From positions 1 to 13,768 of the forward strand of contig JAZSEP010000013.1 of the NCBI GenBank assembly GCA_045531755.1: a DNA stretch of 13,768 nt, written 5' to 3'. The first letter of the stretch is position 1. Every line of letters begins with the position of its first letter. The notes under the pieces were generated by a model. That model was given only the letters and a program-made list of their open reading frames with translations, searched no databases and was not told the DNA's origin. The stretch is from UBA11540 sp045531755. Lineage in GTDB: Bacteria > Bacillota > Clostridia > Oscillospirales > Ruminococcaceae. Of the stretch, positions 1 to 6,536 are shown in pieces. The position numbers and the translations under genes were made by a program.

Positions 1-237
1 AACGGGGAGCTTTCTGCTTATGCAGTAGTTAAGAAGTTCCTTGGTTGCGAGATGACTCGAAAAATCCACCACGCAATCAGCAGGTCCGTTATAGTCGGAA
101 AGCTTGGCATATACTTCTTGGTTATCGGAAAATATATCAACGCCTGCAGCCAACTGTGAATTATACATTCCCTCGTTGATTAGCTTTGCTACTTCTTTTC
201 CCATTCTTCCGTTAATGCCGTTAACAATTATCTTCAT
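1..237 (-). CDS. dapB: 4-hydroxy-tetrahydrodipicolinate reductase DapB, N-terminal part (cut by window edge)
   Basis: This frame stays open from an ATG at 237 to base 1, giving 79 residues with no stop, so the C-terminal two thirds lie outside the window. The product begins MKIIVNGINGRMGKEVAKLI, the glycine-rich Rossmann NAD(P)H-binding loop typical of DapB. Around residues 57-60 it has VDFS, which matches the family's DFS motif before the region that carries the next nucleotide-binding loop. DapB reduces the DapA product with NAD(P)H in the cytoplasmic diaminopimelate/lysine pathway. A GGAAGGG ribosome binding site precedes the ATG, and the dapA stop is 20 nt upstream, so dapA and dapB are one transcript under the lysine riboswitch. 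The family call follows from the N-terminal motif and the dapA neighbour. The catalytic residues cannot be checked here. Confidence 0.93.
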   Translation of the reverse strand, partial: MKIIVNGINGRMGKEVAKLINEGMYNSQLAAGVDIFSDNQEVYAKLSDYNGPADCVVDFSSHLATKELLNYCISRKLPV

Positions 238-257
238 ATTTTACCCTTCCAAAAGCA

Positions 258-1148
258 TTATAAAGCTATTCCTGCTTTTTTCATATTGTCAATAAGAATA
301 TTATAGTTTGATTCTTCCATAGGTGTTAATGGAAGTCTGAGGAAGTTTTCGCAATATCCCATAGCTGCCATCGCTGCTTTTACGGGAATTGGGTTTACTT
401 CACTAAACAAGGAATTGATGAGCGGCAGATAATCAAGCTGCATCTTTGCGCTTTCTGCTACCTTACCTTCAAAAAACAGCTTGCACATACGGCTTGTTTC
501 TGCAGGAAGAAGATTTGAAAGAACGGAGATGACACCTTTTCCTCCCAAAGAGAGTATCGGAACCACCTGATCGTCATTTCCTGAATAGATATCAAGCTTA
601 TCACCAACCAGTGATATTGTTTCAGCAATCTTTGAGAAGTTGCCGTTTGCTTCCTTTATGGCGGAAATCATAGGATGGTCTGCAAGAGCAAGATATGTAG
701 AAGGCTCAATATTTACGCCTGTTCTGGAAGGAACGTTGTAAAGGATGAGAGGTTTTGTGCTTGCATCGGCAATAACCTCATACATCTTTATAAGGCCCTT
801 CTGCGTAGCTTTGTTGTAGTAAGGAGTTACGACAAGCATAGCATCTGCACCGACGTCACAAGAAAATTTTGTCAAATCAACAGCATAGTCAGTATCGTTG
901 GAGCCTGTACCTGCAATTACGGGAATTCTGCCTGCAACTGTTTTCACAGCAAATTCAATTGCATCTCTGTGTTCCTCATCAGTGAGCGTTGAAGCTTCTC
1001 CTGTTGTACCGCAGACAACGATTGCGTCTATCCCCTGCGAAATCTGCCACTCAATGAGCTTCTTAAATGCAACGTAGTCAATACCATTTTCAGTAAGAGG
1101 AGTGACTATTGCAGTAGCAGCACCTGTAAAAATTGTCTTTTTCTTCAT
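258..1148 (-). CDS. dapA: 4-hydroxy-tetrahydrodipicolinate synthase DapA
   Basis: This 296-residue protein is the usual DapA length. DapA condenses pyruvate with aspartate semialdehyde, the first committed step of lysine and diaminopimelate synthesis, in the cytoplasm. Visible family motifs are GTTGEASTLT (47-56), TPYYNK (108-113), YNVPSRTG (137-144) with the active-site Tyr137 and Arg142, and the Schiff-base lysine in AIKEANG (Lys165). The frame is open 15 codons further upstream. I chose the ATG at 1148 because MKKKTIFTGAATAIVTPL aligns with known DapA starts and AAAGGGAC sits 5-6 nt before it. The upstream extension would run back toward the riboswitch terminator. dapB follows after 20 nt. 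Expression should be shut down by lysine through the L-box leader. The TIM-barrel N-acetylneuraminate lyase relatives are the only alternative, and they are excluded by the motif set and the context. Confidence 0.97.
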   Translation of the reverse strand: MKKKTIFTGAATAIVTPLTENGIDYVAFKKLIEWQISQGIDAIVVCGTTGEASTLTDEEHRDAIEFAVKTVAGRIPVIAGTGSNDTDYAVDLTKFSCDVGADAMLVVTPYYNKATQKGLIKMYEVIADASTKPLILYNVPSRTGVNIEPSTYLALADHPMISAIKEANGNFSKIAETISLVGDKLDIYSGNDDQVVPILSLGGKGVISVLSNLLPAETSRMCKLFFEGKVAESAKMQLDYLPLINSLFSEVNPIPVKAAMAAMGYCENFLRLPLTPMEESNYNILIDNMKKAGIAL

Positions 1149-1190
1149 AAAATCGTCCCTTTCAGCATCGTAGAGTAACGCTGTTTTAAA

Positions 1191-1220
1191 CAAAAATAAA
1201 TAGCCGACACAAATCGGCTA
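1191..1220 (-). terminator. Rho-independent terminator of the lysine riboswitch (expression platform)
   Basis: On the minus strand a 7-bp stem (TAGCCGA paired with TCGGCTA, loop of 6 nt) is followed by TTTATTTTTG. It lies between the lysine aptamer and dapA. The 5' arm overlaps the sequence AGATAGC (plus strand 1217-1223), which is complementary to GCTATCT at the 3' edge of the aptamer P1 helix (plus strand 1272-1278). This gives a mutually exclusive antiterminator. Confidence 0.9.
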
Positions 1221-1272
1221 TCTCCAACTATATCGAAGTATGGCATAGATATACCACTACGATAATAATTAA

Positions 1273-1435
1273 GATAGCTCTCTGCTTAAAAAGCGGCAAT
1301 AAAACAGATATTATTCCGTTTTACCAGATGCAGCCTTACGCCTCGGCTGTCTTCGGCACCCACACCTTTCACGAACGGCATAGCTTTGCGAAAGCCTGCA
1401 ACCGTGCGATACTGATTGTGAAGTGCGCCTCTATC
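1273..1435 (-). promoter_or_regulatory. Lysine riboswitch (L-box) upstream of dapA
   Basis: Read on the minus strand, the element opens with GATAGAGGCGCAC and closes with AGAGAGCTATC, so its ends pair as helix P1. Between them are the conserved L-box blocks in the right order: AGTA, GTGAAAGG, GCCGAAG, GGCTG and CTGTTTTAT. The 163-nt size is normal for this aptamer. It binds lysine, and when bound P1 forms and the downstream terminator at 1191-1220 ends transcription before dapA. The promoter lies 20 nt upstream. The identification rests on consensus blocks, not on a covariance-model score. Confidence 0.95.
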
Positions 1436-1455
1436 CTTAATTAACTATATGCTAT

Positions 1456-1484
1456 ATAATATCATTAAAAATTCAAAATGTCAA
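1456..1484 (-). promoter_or_regulatory. SigmaA-type promoter of the lysine riboswitch-dapA-dapB operon
   Basis: The minus strand has TTGACA (1479-1484), a 17-nt spacer and TATTAT (1456-1461). The predicted start at about 1449 is about 14 nt before the aptamer. The promoter lies immediately downstream of the tsf terminator hairpin, so it restarts transcription for the next operon. Confidence 0.85.
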
Positions 1485-1497
1485 CATTTAAAATTAT

Positions 1498-1529
1498 GTA
1501 AAGGACGATGCTTTCACATCGTCCTTTAC
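1498..1529 (-). terminator. Terminator hairpin downstream of tsf
   Basis: A perfect 13-bp inverted repeat (GTAAAGGACGATG, loop of 6 nt, then its complement) starts 15 nt after the tsf stop. The following sequence on the minus strand, ATAATTTTAAAT, is only moderately U-rich, so the U-tract is weak although the stem is strong. It marks the end of the rpsB-tsf operon. Confidence 0.8.
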
Positions 1530-1544
1530 AAGTTGAAATATTAA

Positions 1545-2468
1545 TTATTTCATCATGCTTGCAACTTCGTCAGCGAAGTTATCTTCACGTTTCTCAAGGC
1601 CCTCGCCTTTCTCAAAACGAACATAAGAAACGATGGAAATGTTGCCACCAAACTCTTTTGCCTTGCTGTCAACATATTTTGTAATTGTAAGATCAGGATC
1701 CTTAACGAAGAGCTGATTTACGAGGCAGTTTTCTTTGTAGTACTTGCCAATCTTACCCTCAACCATCTTTGCGATAACAGCCTCGGGCTTGTTAGCAGAT
1801 TTGGGGTCGTTAGCAATCTGAGCCATAAGGATTTCTTTCTCTTTAGCGATAACTTCTGCAGGAACAGCAGCTTCGTTGAGATATGCGGGGTTAGCAGCAG
1901 CAACCTGCATAGCGATATCCTTTGCGAACTCTTTGAATTCGGGCTTGGAAGCGTCAACATCAGTATCAAACTTAACCATAACACCGATTCTGCCGGCGCC
2001 GTGAACGTATGTTGTTACAACGCCTTCATATCTTTCAAAACGTCTGATCTTCATATTTTCGCCGATAACGAGAATCTTCTCTCTGAGTGCATCGGCAACA
2101 GTAACGTTCTCTCCACAGATTGTTGCATTGAGAAGTGCGTCAACGTCAGCAGGATTTGCAGCAGCAACTGTCTTTGCGCATGCAACTACAAAATTCTGGA
2201 AATCTGCATTCTTTGCAACGAAGTCTGTCTCGGAGTTAACCTCAATAACAACGCCTACGTTTGTTGCCTCGTCAACGATAGCAGTAACGATACCCTCGGC
2301 AGCAATACGTCCGGACTTCTTTTCTGCTGCAGCAAGACCCTTCTCACGAAGAAGCTCTACTGCCTTATCCATATCACCATTGGATTCGGTAAGTGCTTTT
2401 TTACAATCCATCATACCGCATCCGGTTCTTTCTCTGAGCGCCTGTACGTCTTTAGCTGTAAAAGCCAT
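1545..2468 (-). CDS. tsf: Translation elongation factor Ts
   Basis: This 307-residue protein is EF-Ts, the guanine nucleotide exchange factor that reloads EF-Tu with GTP in the cytoplasm. The N-terminus MAFTAKDVQALRERTGCGMM is the UBA-like EF-Tu-binding domain. ETDFVAKN (around residues 80-87) is the family signature that contacts the EF-Tu nucleotide pocket. Two dimerisation-type subdomains and the C-terminal module follow. The length is close to that of other bacterial EF-Ts. The frame is open 15 codons upstream of 2468, but the ATG at 2468 fits the conserved N-terminus and has an AGGAGG site (2475-2480) 6 nt before it. The upstream extension would run into the intergenic hairpin. rpsB lies 68 nt upstream, the usual rpsB-tsf pairing, with a terminator-like hairpin in the gap that may lower tsf expression relative to rpsB. 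Confidence 0.98.
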   Translation of the reverse strand: MAFTAKDVQALRERTGCGMMDCKKALTESNGDMDKAVELLREKGLAAAEKKSGRIAAEGIVTAIVDEATNVGVVIEVNSETDFVAKNADFQNFVVACAKTVAAANPADVDALLNATICGENVTVADALREKILVIGENMKIRRFERYEGVVTTYVHGAGRIGVMVKFDTDVDASKPEFKEFAKDIAMQVAAANPAYLNEAAVPAEVIAKEKEILMAQIANDPKSANKPEAVIAKMVEGKIGKYYKENCLVNQLFVKDPDLTITKYVDSKAKEFGGNISIVSYVRFEKGEGLEKREDNFADEVASMMK

Positions 2469-2486
2469 AATTATCCTCCTAATTTC

Positions 2487-2522
2487 AAAAAATTGCATAG
2501 TGAAAAAACTCACTATGCAATT
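2487..2522 (-). terminator. Intergenic terminator-like hairpin (attenuator) between rpsB and tsf
   Basis: A perfect 13-bp inverted repeat (plus strand AATTGCATAGTGA at 2491-2503 and its complement at 2510-2522, 6-nt loop) is followed on the minus strand by six T residues. This is the layout of an intrinsic terminator. It sits between two genes of one operon, 6 nt before the tsf ribosome binding site. No separate tsf promoter was seen after it. Partial read-through would set the S2 to EF-Ts ratio. A role only in RNA stability is the alternative. Confidence 0.8.
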
Positions 2523-2536
2523 TTGTCTTTATTTTA

Positions 2537-3259
2537 TTATTCAGCTGCTGCTTCTTCAACGGGAGCTTCCATCTGCTCGCCCTGTCTACCCTCGATGATA
2601 GCGTCTGCCATACACTGAGCAATGAGCTTAACAGCGCGGATAGCGTCGTCGTTTCCGGGGATTACATAGTCAACCTCGTCAGGATCGCAGTTAGTATCAA
2701 CGATAGCAACTACCGGAATACCAAGCTTTTTAGCTTCAGCTACAGCAATTTTTTCTTTACGGGGGTCAACTACAAAGAGTGCACCGGGAAGAGAATTCAT
2801 ATTCTTGATACCGCCGAGGAACTTCTCAAGCTTTTCAATCTCAAGATTGAGCTTAACAACTTCCTTTTTGGGAAGAAGTTCAAATGTTCCGTCAGTTTCC
2901 ATCTGATGAAGCTGCTCAAGACGCTTAATTCTTGTACGAATAGTCTTGAAGTTTGTCATCATACCGCCGAGCCATCTTGCATTTACAAAATGAACTCCTG
3001 CTCTCTCAGCTTCTTCCTTAACGGAATCCTGAGCCTGTTTCTTTGTTCCTACGAAAAGAACAGATTTGCCGCCCTCGGAAACTTCCTTAATAAAGTTGTA
3101 AGCTTCCTCAAGCTTCTTAACGGTTTTCTGCAAGTCGATGATGTAGATACCGTTTCTTTCTGTGAAGATGTACTCTGCCATTTTAGGGTTCCATCTTCTT
3201 GTCTGGTGACCGAAATGTACACCGGCCTCCAGAAGCTGTTTCATTGATACAACGCCCAT
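2537..3259 (-). CDS. rpsB: 30S ribosomal protein S2
   Basis: This 240-residue protein is S2, a late-binding protein of the 30S subunit needed for S1/S21 docking and initiation. The N-terminus [20 protein letters not shown] is the family signature, followed by [28 protein letters not shown] and, in the second half, [27 protein letters not shown] (a known S2 signature, residues 174-200 approximately) are present. The C-terminus is acidic and alanine/glutamate-rich (PVEEAAAE), as is common in Clostridia. The ATG at 3259 has a CAGGAGG site 5-6 nt upstream. It is the first gene of an operon with tsf and has its own promoter at 3367-3395 with an unusually long leader of about 100 nt. That leader could carry autoregulation by S2, although no known leader motif was recognised. 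Confidence 0.98.
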   Translation of the reverse strand: MGVVSMKQLLEAGVHFGHQTRRWNPKMAEYIFTERNGIYIIDLQKTVKKLEEAYNFIKEVSEGGKSVLFVGTKKQAQDSVKEEAERAGVHFVNARWLGGMMTNFKTIRTRIKRLEQLHQMETDGTFELLPKKEVVKLNLEIEKLEKFLGGIKNMNSLPGALFVVDPRKEKIAVAEAKKLGIPVVAIVDTNCDPDEVDYVIPGNDDAIRAVKLIAQCMADAIIEGRQGEQMEAPVEEAAAE

Positions 3260-3366
3260 TGTTTTTCCTCCTGAATGGTTAATTTCTTCCGTTTTACTCT
3301 TCTTATTCTGTTACCTTTTTGGAAAGGCACCGACAAAATAATCATAAAACGTGCGTTTTCTGAAAC

Positions 3367-3395
3367 ATTATATCACAAGTATTTCCATTTTGCAA
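3367..3395 (-). promoter_or_regulatory. SigmaA-type promoter of rpsB-tsf
   Basis: The minus strand has TTGCAA (3390-3395), a 17-nt spacer and TATAAT (3367-3372). The predicted start near 3360 gives a leader of about 100 nt before rpsB. The leader has two small hairpins (AAAACG/CGTTTT and CCTTT/AAAGG) but no recognised r-protein leader motif. The promoter is back to back with the plus-strand promoter at 3430-3458. Confidence 0.85.
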
Positions 3396-3429
3396 GTGTT
3401 ATTTTTAAAAATCTTAAAAGCTTGTACTG

Positions 3430-3458
3430 TTGACTAATTTACAGTTTCAATGTAAAAT
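3430..3458 (+). promoter_or_regulatory. SigmaA-type promoter of the PASTA pseudokinase gene, with very short leader
   Basis: TTGACT (3430-3435), a 17-nt spacer and TAAAAT (3453-3458), preceded by TG, form a good extended -10 promoter. The expected start at about 3465 is only about 10 nt before the ATG at 3475, so the mRNA would begin within or just at the GGGTGAT ribosome binding site. The -35 boxes of this and the divergent rpsB promoter are 34 bp apart. Confidence 0.75.
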
Positions 3459-3474
3459 ATAATTGGGTGATAAT

Positions 3475-5091
3475 ATGGAAACAAAAAAGACTATTATATG
3501 CTCCAAATGTCTTGAAAAAATCAGTGATGAGCGTATCTGCCCCTTGTGCGGTAATGACAATTCCGTCGACAACGATCCAATGTACCTCAAAGCCTTCACA
3601 ATGCTTCAGGACAAATACATAGTTGGAAAAACCATTTCCTATAACGGCGAGCACGCTTTATATATTGCTTTTGATGTCGAGCAAAAGACTAAGGTAGTTG
3701 TCAAGGAGTTTGCACCTACCGTTATGTTCTCTCGCTCAGACAACGGTGCTATAGATGTAAAAAAAGAATATGAAGCCCAGTATAAATCTCTTATGGCAGA
3801 TTTCTATGACCTTCATAAAAAGCTTGCTGTTGTAAAAAGTGATATTCTTTTGCCCATTTCTGAGGTTATTGGCGAAAATAACACTGTATATATCATATAC
3901 AAATATGAAAAGCTTATAACTCTTGAAAACTATTTGAACAATTCAGGAGAGGATATGACAGCCGAAGAAACATACGATATGTTTCTGCCGTTTTTGGAAG
4001 CATTATCTATTCTCCACGATGAAGGCATTGTACATTGCGGAATATCTCCCGAAACTGTATTTGTTGACAAACATTGCAAGCTGTACCTATTAGGCTTTGA
4101 TACTCACGCAGCAAGAACGCTTAAAAGCGATATGGACGTCCAGCTTTTTGATGGTTTCTCTGCTCCGGAGCAATACAGCTTGAAGAGCCTGCTTGGAACA
4201 TGGACTGACGTTTATTCCGTTGCCTCGCTTCTCTACCATTGCATTACCAGCGTACGTCCGCCAAATGCCATTGCACGCCACAAACGGGATACTCTTGTTC
4301 CCTGTCACAACATCAACAACTACACTCCGCGTTCTCTTTCCTCAGCGCTTGAAAAAGCTATGGCAATAAACATAGAATCAAGAACCCAAACCATAGAAGG
4401 TTTTGTTCACAGTATGTCTGCCGGCAATAAGCTCAATATTGCCGAGAAAATTTCTACCGTAAAAGAATATCTGCCTACTCGAAAAGAAAAAACAACTGAA
4501 AGACAGTATGCTGAGGTTACCTCCAAAAAGAGTTTTCCATATATGTTGGTGTCTACCATCGTTTCTACCGTTATATTCTGTTTCTGCGGTCTGTTTCTGT
4601 TCAACTTCCTTTTTGGACCTCAAGTGGATACATTTATTGATAAGCACTTCGGTGGACACAACACTTCAAATCACCGTCAAGACATTAGCGGTAATGTTCC
4701 TAATTTCGTCGGACAAAAATTCTCCGACGTAAAGAGTAACAAAGAAAACCGCAATCTCTTCACTTTTGAAGAAAAATACGAGTATAACGAACAATATGAA
4801 GAAGGCGTTATTGTATCTCAAACCCCCGACTCCACTGCTCTTATTGCTGATACCTACAATATAACTTTTGTTATCAGTAAAGGTAGCCAGTATACCACGG
4901 TTCCCGACATTATAAGTATGAATATGGCAGAAGCTATGACTACACTGACAAATGCCGGAATTACCAACTTCAAATTTATACAGGTCGAGGAATCCGGATA
5001 CTCTTCCGGTGAGGTTATATCCTGTATGCCCGGTGTCAACAGACGATTCAACAAGCGTACAGACTACCTTGAGGTAATCTGCCAAAAATAA
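3475..5091 (+). CDS. Zinc-ribbon, degenerate Ser/Thr kinase domain (predicted pseudokinase) and two PASTA domains, membrane-anchored
   Basis: This 538-residue protein reads as four parts. Residues 9-25 hold a zinc ribbon (C9-x2-C12, C22-x2-C25). Residues about 48-315 are a protein-kinase-like domain. Residues 355-380 are one hydrophobic membrane segment. Residues about 407-538 are two PASTA repeats placed outside the cell. The kinase fold is recognisable from the beta3 lysine (VVVKEF, Lys77), GIVHCGISPETV, SAPEQY (229-234) and GTWTDVYSVASLLY (241-254). Key catalytic residues are changed: HRD reads His187-Cys188-Gly189, the catalytic-loop Asn is Thr194, DFG reads Gly207-Phe208-Asp209, and the Gly-rich loop reads S-Y-N-G. 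I infer it cannot phosphorylate normally and acts as a receptor, scaffold or regulator. The ATG at 3475 was chosen because GGGTGAT pairs with the 16S 3' end 3 nt before it. A TTG four codons upstream is a weaker option. PASTA domains bind peptidoglycan fragments in related kinases. The ligand here is unknown. Confidence 0.88.
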   Translation: METKKTIICSKCLEKISDERICPLCGNDNSVDNDPMYLKAFTMLQDKYIVGKTISYNGEHALYIAFDVEQKTKVVVKEFAPTVMFSRSDNGAIDVKKEYEAQYKSLMADFYDLHKKLAVVKSDILLPISEVIGENNTVYIIYKYEKLITLENYLNNSGEDMTAEETYDMFLPFLEALSILHDEGIVHCGISPETVFVDKHCKLYLLGFDTHAARTLKSDMDVQLFDGFSAPEQYSLKSLLGTWTDVYSVASLLYHCITSVRPPNAIARHKRDTLVPCHNINNYTPRSLSSALEKAMAINIESRTQTIEGFVHSMSAGNKLNIAEKISTVKEYLPTRKEKTTERQYAEVTSKKSFPYMLVSTIVSTVIFCFCGLFLFNFLFGPQVDTFIDKHFGGHNTSNHRQDISGNVPNFVGQKFSDVKSNKENRNLFTFEEKYEYNEQYEEGVIVSQTPDSTALIADTYNITFVISKGSQYTTVPDIISMNMAEAMTTLTNAGITNFKFIQVEESGYSSGEVISCMPGVNRRFNKRTDYLEVICQK

Positions 5092-5095
5092 TGTG

Positions 5096-5124
5096 TTGAC
5101 ATTTTAAAAGGTTTGTATTAGAAT
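5096..5124 (+). promoter_or_regulatory. SigmaA-type promoter of the SAM riboswitch-metK unit
   Basis: TTGACA (5096-5101), a 17-nt spacer and TAGAAT (5119-5124) form a near-consensus promoter. It begins 5 nt after the stop of the upstream pseudokinase gene. The expected start at about 5131 is 13 nt before the aptamer. Confidence 0.88.
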
Positions 5125-5143
5125 AGACAAGGAAAATTTAATA

Positions 5144-5236
5144 CCTTATCAAGAGTGACTGAGGGACAGGCCCTATGACGTCCGGCAACCTGCTATCGTA
5201 AGGTGCTAAATCCTGCGTATTAAACGAGAGATGAGG
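5144..5236 (+). promoter_or_regulatory. SAM-I (S-box) riboswitch upstream of metK
   Basis: The sequence carries the S-box blocks in order: CCTTATCAAGAGTGACTGAG, GGGACAGGCCCTATGA, CCGGCAACC, AAGGTGCTAAATCCTGC and GAGAGATGAGG. The ends pair as P1 (5144-5150 with 5230-5236, one G-U pair). It binds S-adenosylmethionine, the product of the downstream enzyme, giving feedback by premature termination at 5253-5281. A candidate antiterminator is AACGAG (5223-5228) with CTCGTT (5258-5263), which uses the 5' arm of the terminator. Confidence 0.96.
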
Positions 5237-5252
5237 ATAACGACAAATTATC

Positions 5253-5281
5253 ACACGCTCGTTGAAACGAGCGTGTTTTTT
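5253..5281 (+). terminator. Rho-independent terminator of the SAM riboswitch
   Basis: ACACGCTCGT (5253-5262) pairs with ACGAGCGTGT (5267-5276) over a TGAA loop, followed by a run of T residues to 5281. The 28 bases between its T run and metK contain only the AAAGGAG ribosome binding site. It is also the only terminator visible after the upstream pseudokinase gene. Confidence 0.93.
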
Positions 5282-5308
5282 GTTAGAATCAGTAAAGGAG
5301 AATTTATT

Positions 5309-6490
5309 ATGGCAAATCGACTTTTCACATCTGAATCAGTTACAGAAGGACATCCCGATAAAATTTGCGACCAAATTTCCGACGCTGTGCTTGATGCTAT
5401 TATTGCGCAAGACCCAATGGCGAGAGTTGCCTGTGAAACTACTGTTACAACAGGTCTTATAAACATTATGGGTGAGATTACGACATCCTGCTACATTGAT
5501 ATTCCTAAAGTTGCAAGAGAAGTCGTTGCGGACATTGGATATGTTCGTGCAAAATACGGATTCGATGCTTCTACCTGTGCGGTAATCACCTCTATCGATG
5601 AGCAGTCAGGCGACATTGCAATGGGTGTCGATAAATCCTTCGAGGACAAAGAAGGCGCGGATGAATCACAAAACGGTGCAGGCGATCAGGGAATGATGTT
5701 CGGTTACGCTTGCGACGAAACTGAAGAGCTTATGCCCCTCCCGATTTCTCTCGCTCACAAGCTTTCCAAGCAATTGACAAAGGTCAGAAAAGATGGCATC
5801 CTCCCCTATCTCAGACCAGATGGAAAAACTCAGGTAACTGTAGAATACGACGAGAACAATGCACCCGTTCGCGTCAACACCATCGTCGTTTCCTCCCAGC
5901 ATTCTGAGGATGTTGATATGGAAACAATACGCGAAGATATCAAAAATCACGTCATTCTTCCAATTGTTGATGCAAAACTTATAGATGCAGACACAAAGAT
6001 TTATATCAATCCTACAGGTAGATTTGTTGTAGGTGGTCCTCAGGGCGACAGTGGTCTTACGGGACGTAAAATTATCGTTGACACATACGGCGGATATTCA
6101 AGACACGGCGGTGGTGCTTTCAGCGGAAAAGACCCAACTAAAGTTGACCGTTCTGCCGCATATGCAGCAAGATACATTGCCAAAAATATTGTAGCTTCCG
6201 GCCTTGCTAAAAGATGTGAGATACAGATAGCTTACGCTATTGGTGTTGCAAAGCCCGTATCGGTTATGGTCGACACCTTCGGAACCGGAAAGGTCAGCGA
6301 TGCCGAGCTTTCCGATATGGTTGATAACCTTTTTGATTTGAGGCCTACGGAAATTATTCGTAAGTTTGACTTGAGAAAGCCCATCTATCGCAACCTCGCA
6401 GCATATGGTCATATGGGACGCGAAGACCTTGGCGTTCTTTGGGAAAAGACTGATAGAGTCGATGATATTAAGGCATATTTTTCTAAATAA
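5309..6490 (+). CDS. metK: S-adenosylmethionine synthetase (methionine adenosyltransferase)
   Basis: This 393-residue enzyme makes S-adenosylmethionine from methionine and ATP in the cytoplasm, and works as a tetramer. The family motifs are all present: [20 protein letters not shown] at residues 6-25 with the catalytic His15 and metal-binding Asp17, [12 protein letters not shown] (123-134), and the P-loop-like GGGAFSGKD (267-275). The C-terminus ends normally at KAYFSK. A longer open frame begins at 5231 inside the riboswitch, but the ATG at 5309 follows an AAAGGAG site (5294-5300) by 8 nt and starts with the conserved [10 protein letters not shown]. Expression is controlled by the SAM-I leader just upstream. 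The gene converges on the spoVM end of the minus-strand cluster and shares a bidirectional terminator with it. Confidence 0.99.
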   Translation: MANRLFTSESVTEGHPDKICDQISDAVLDAIIAQDPMARVACETTVTTGLINIMGEITTSCYIDIPKVAREVVADIGYVRAKYGFDASTCAVITSIDEQSGDIAMGVDKSFEDKEGADESQNGAGDQGMMFGYACDETEELMPLPISLAHKLSKQLTKVRKDGILPYLRPDGKTQVTVEYDENNAPVRVNTIVVSSQHSEDVDMETIREDIKNHVILPIVDAKLIDADTKIYINPTGRFVVGGPQGDSGLTGRKIIVDTYGGYSRHGGGAFSGKDPTKVDRSAAYAARYIAKNIVASGLAKRCEIQIAYAIGVAKPVSVMVDTFGTGKVSDAELSDMVDNLFDLRPTEIIRKFDLRKPIYRNLAAYGHMGREDLGVLWEKTDRVDDIKAYFSK

Positions 6491-6498
6491 AACAAATT

Positions 6499-6536
6499 AA
6501 AAAAACGGACCTACTTTTGAGGTAGGTCCGTTTTTT
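6499..6536. terminator. Bidirectional Rho-independent terminator between convergent metK and spoVM
   Basis: CGGACCTAC (6506-6514) pairs with GTAGGTCCG (6522-6530) over a 7-nt loop. A run of A residues lies on the left and T residues on the right, so the flanks also pair and each strand has a U-tract. It ends metK 9 nt after the stop, and also serves the minus-strand cluster: the spoVM stop (6535-6537) overlaps its edge. Confidence 0.92.

Noticed and set aside
1149..1193. Extended dapA N-terminus (15 extra codons)
   Set aside because: It runs back to the riboswitch terminator and lacks similarity to DapA. The internal ATG has a good ribosome binding site.
2001..2618. 205-residue open frame on the plus strand opposite tsf and the rpsB end
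   Set aside because: It lies antisense to tsf, which has strong family motifs. It has no ribosome binding site and a Cys/Asn-rich composition typical of an antisense shadow.
3260..3360. Known ribosomal-protein leader motif in the rpsB 5' region
   Set aside because: The leader is long and has two small hairpins, but I could not match it to a recognised S2 leader structure, so it is only mentioned under the promoter.
5231..5308. Extended metK N-terminus from the ATG at 5231
   Set aside because: The extension is within the SAM riboswitch and its terminator. The ATG at 5309 has an AAAGGAG site and the conserved N-terminus.
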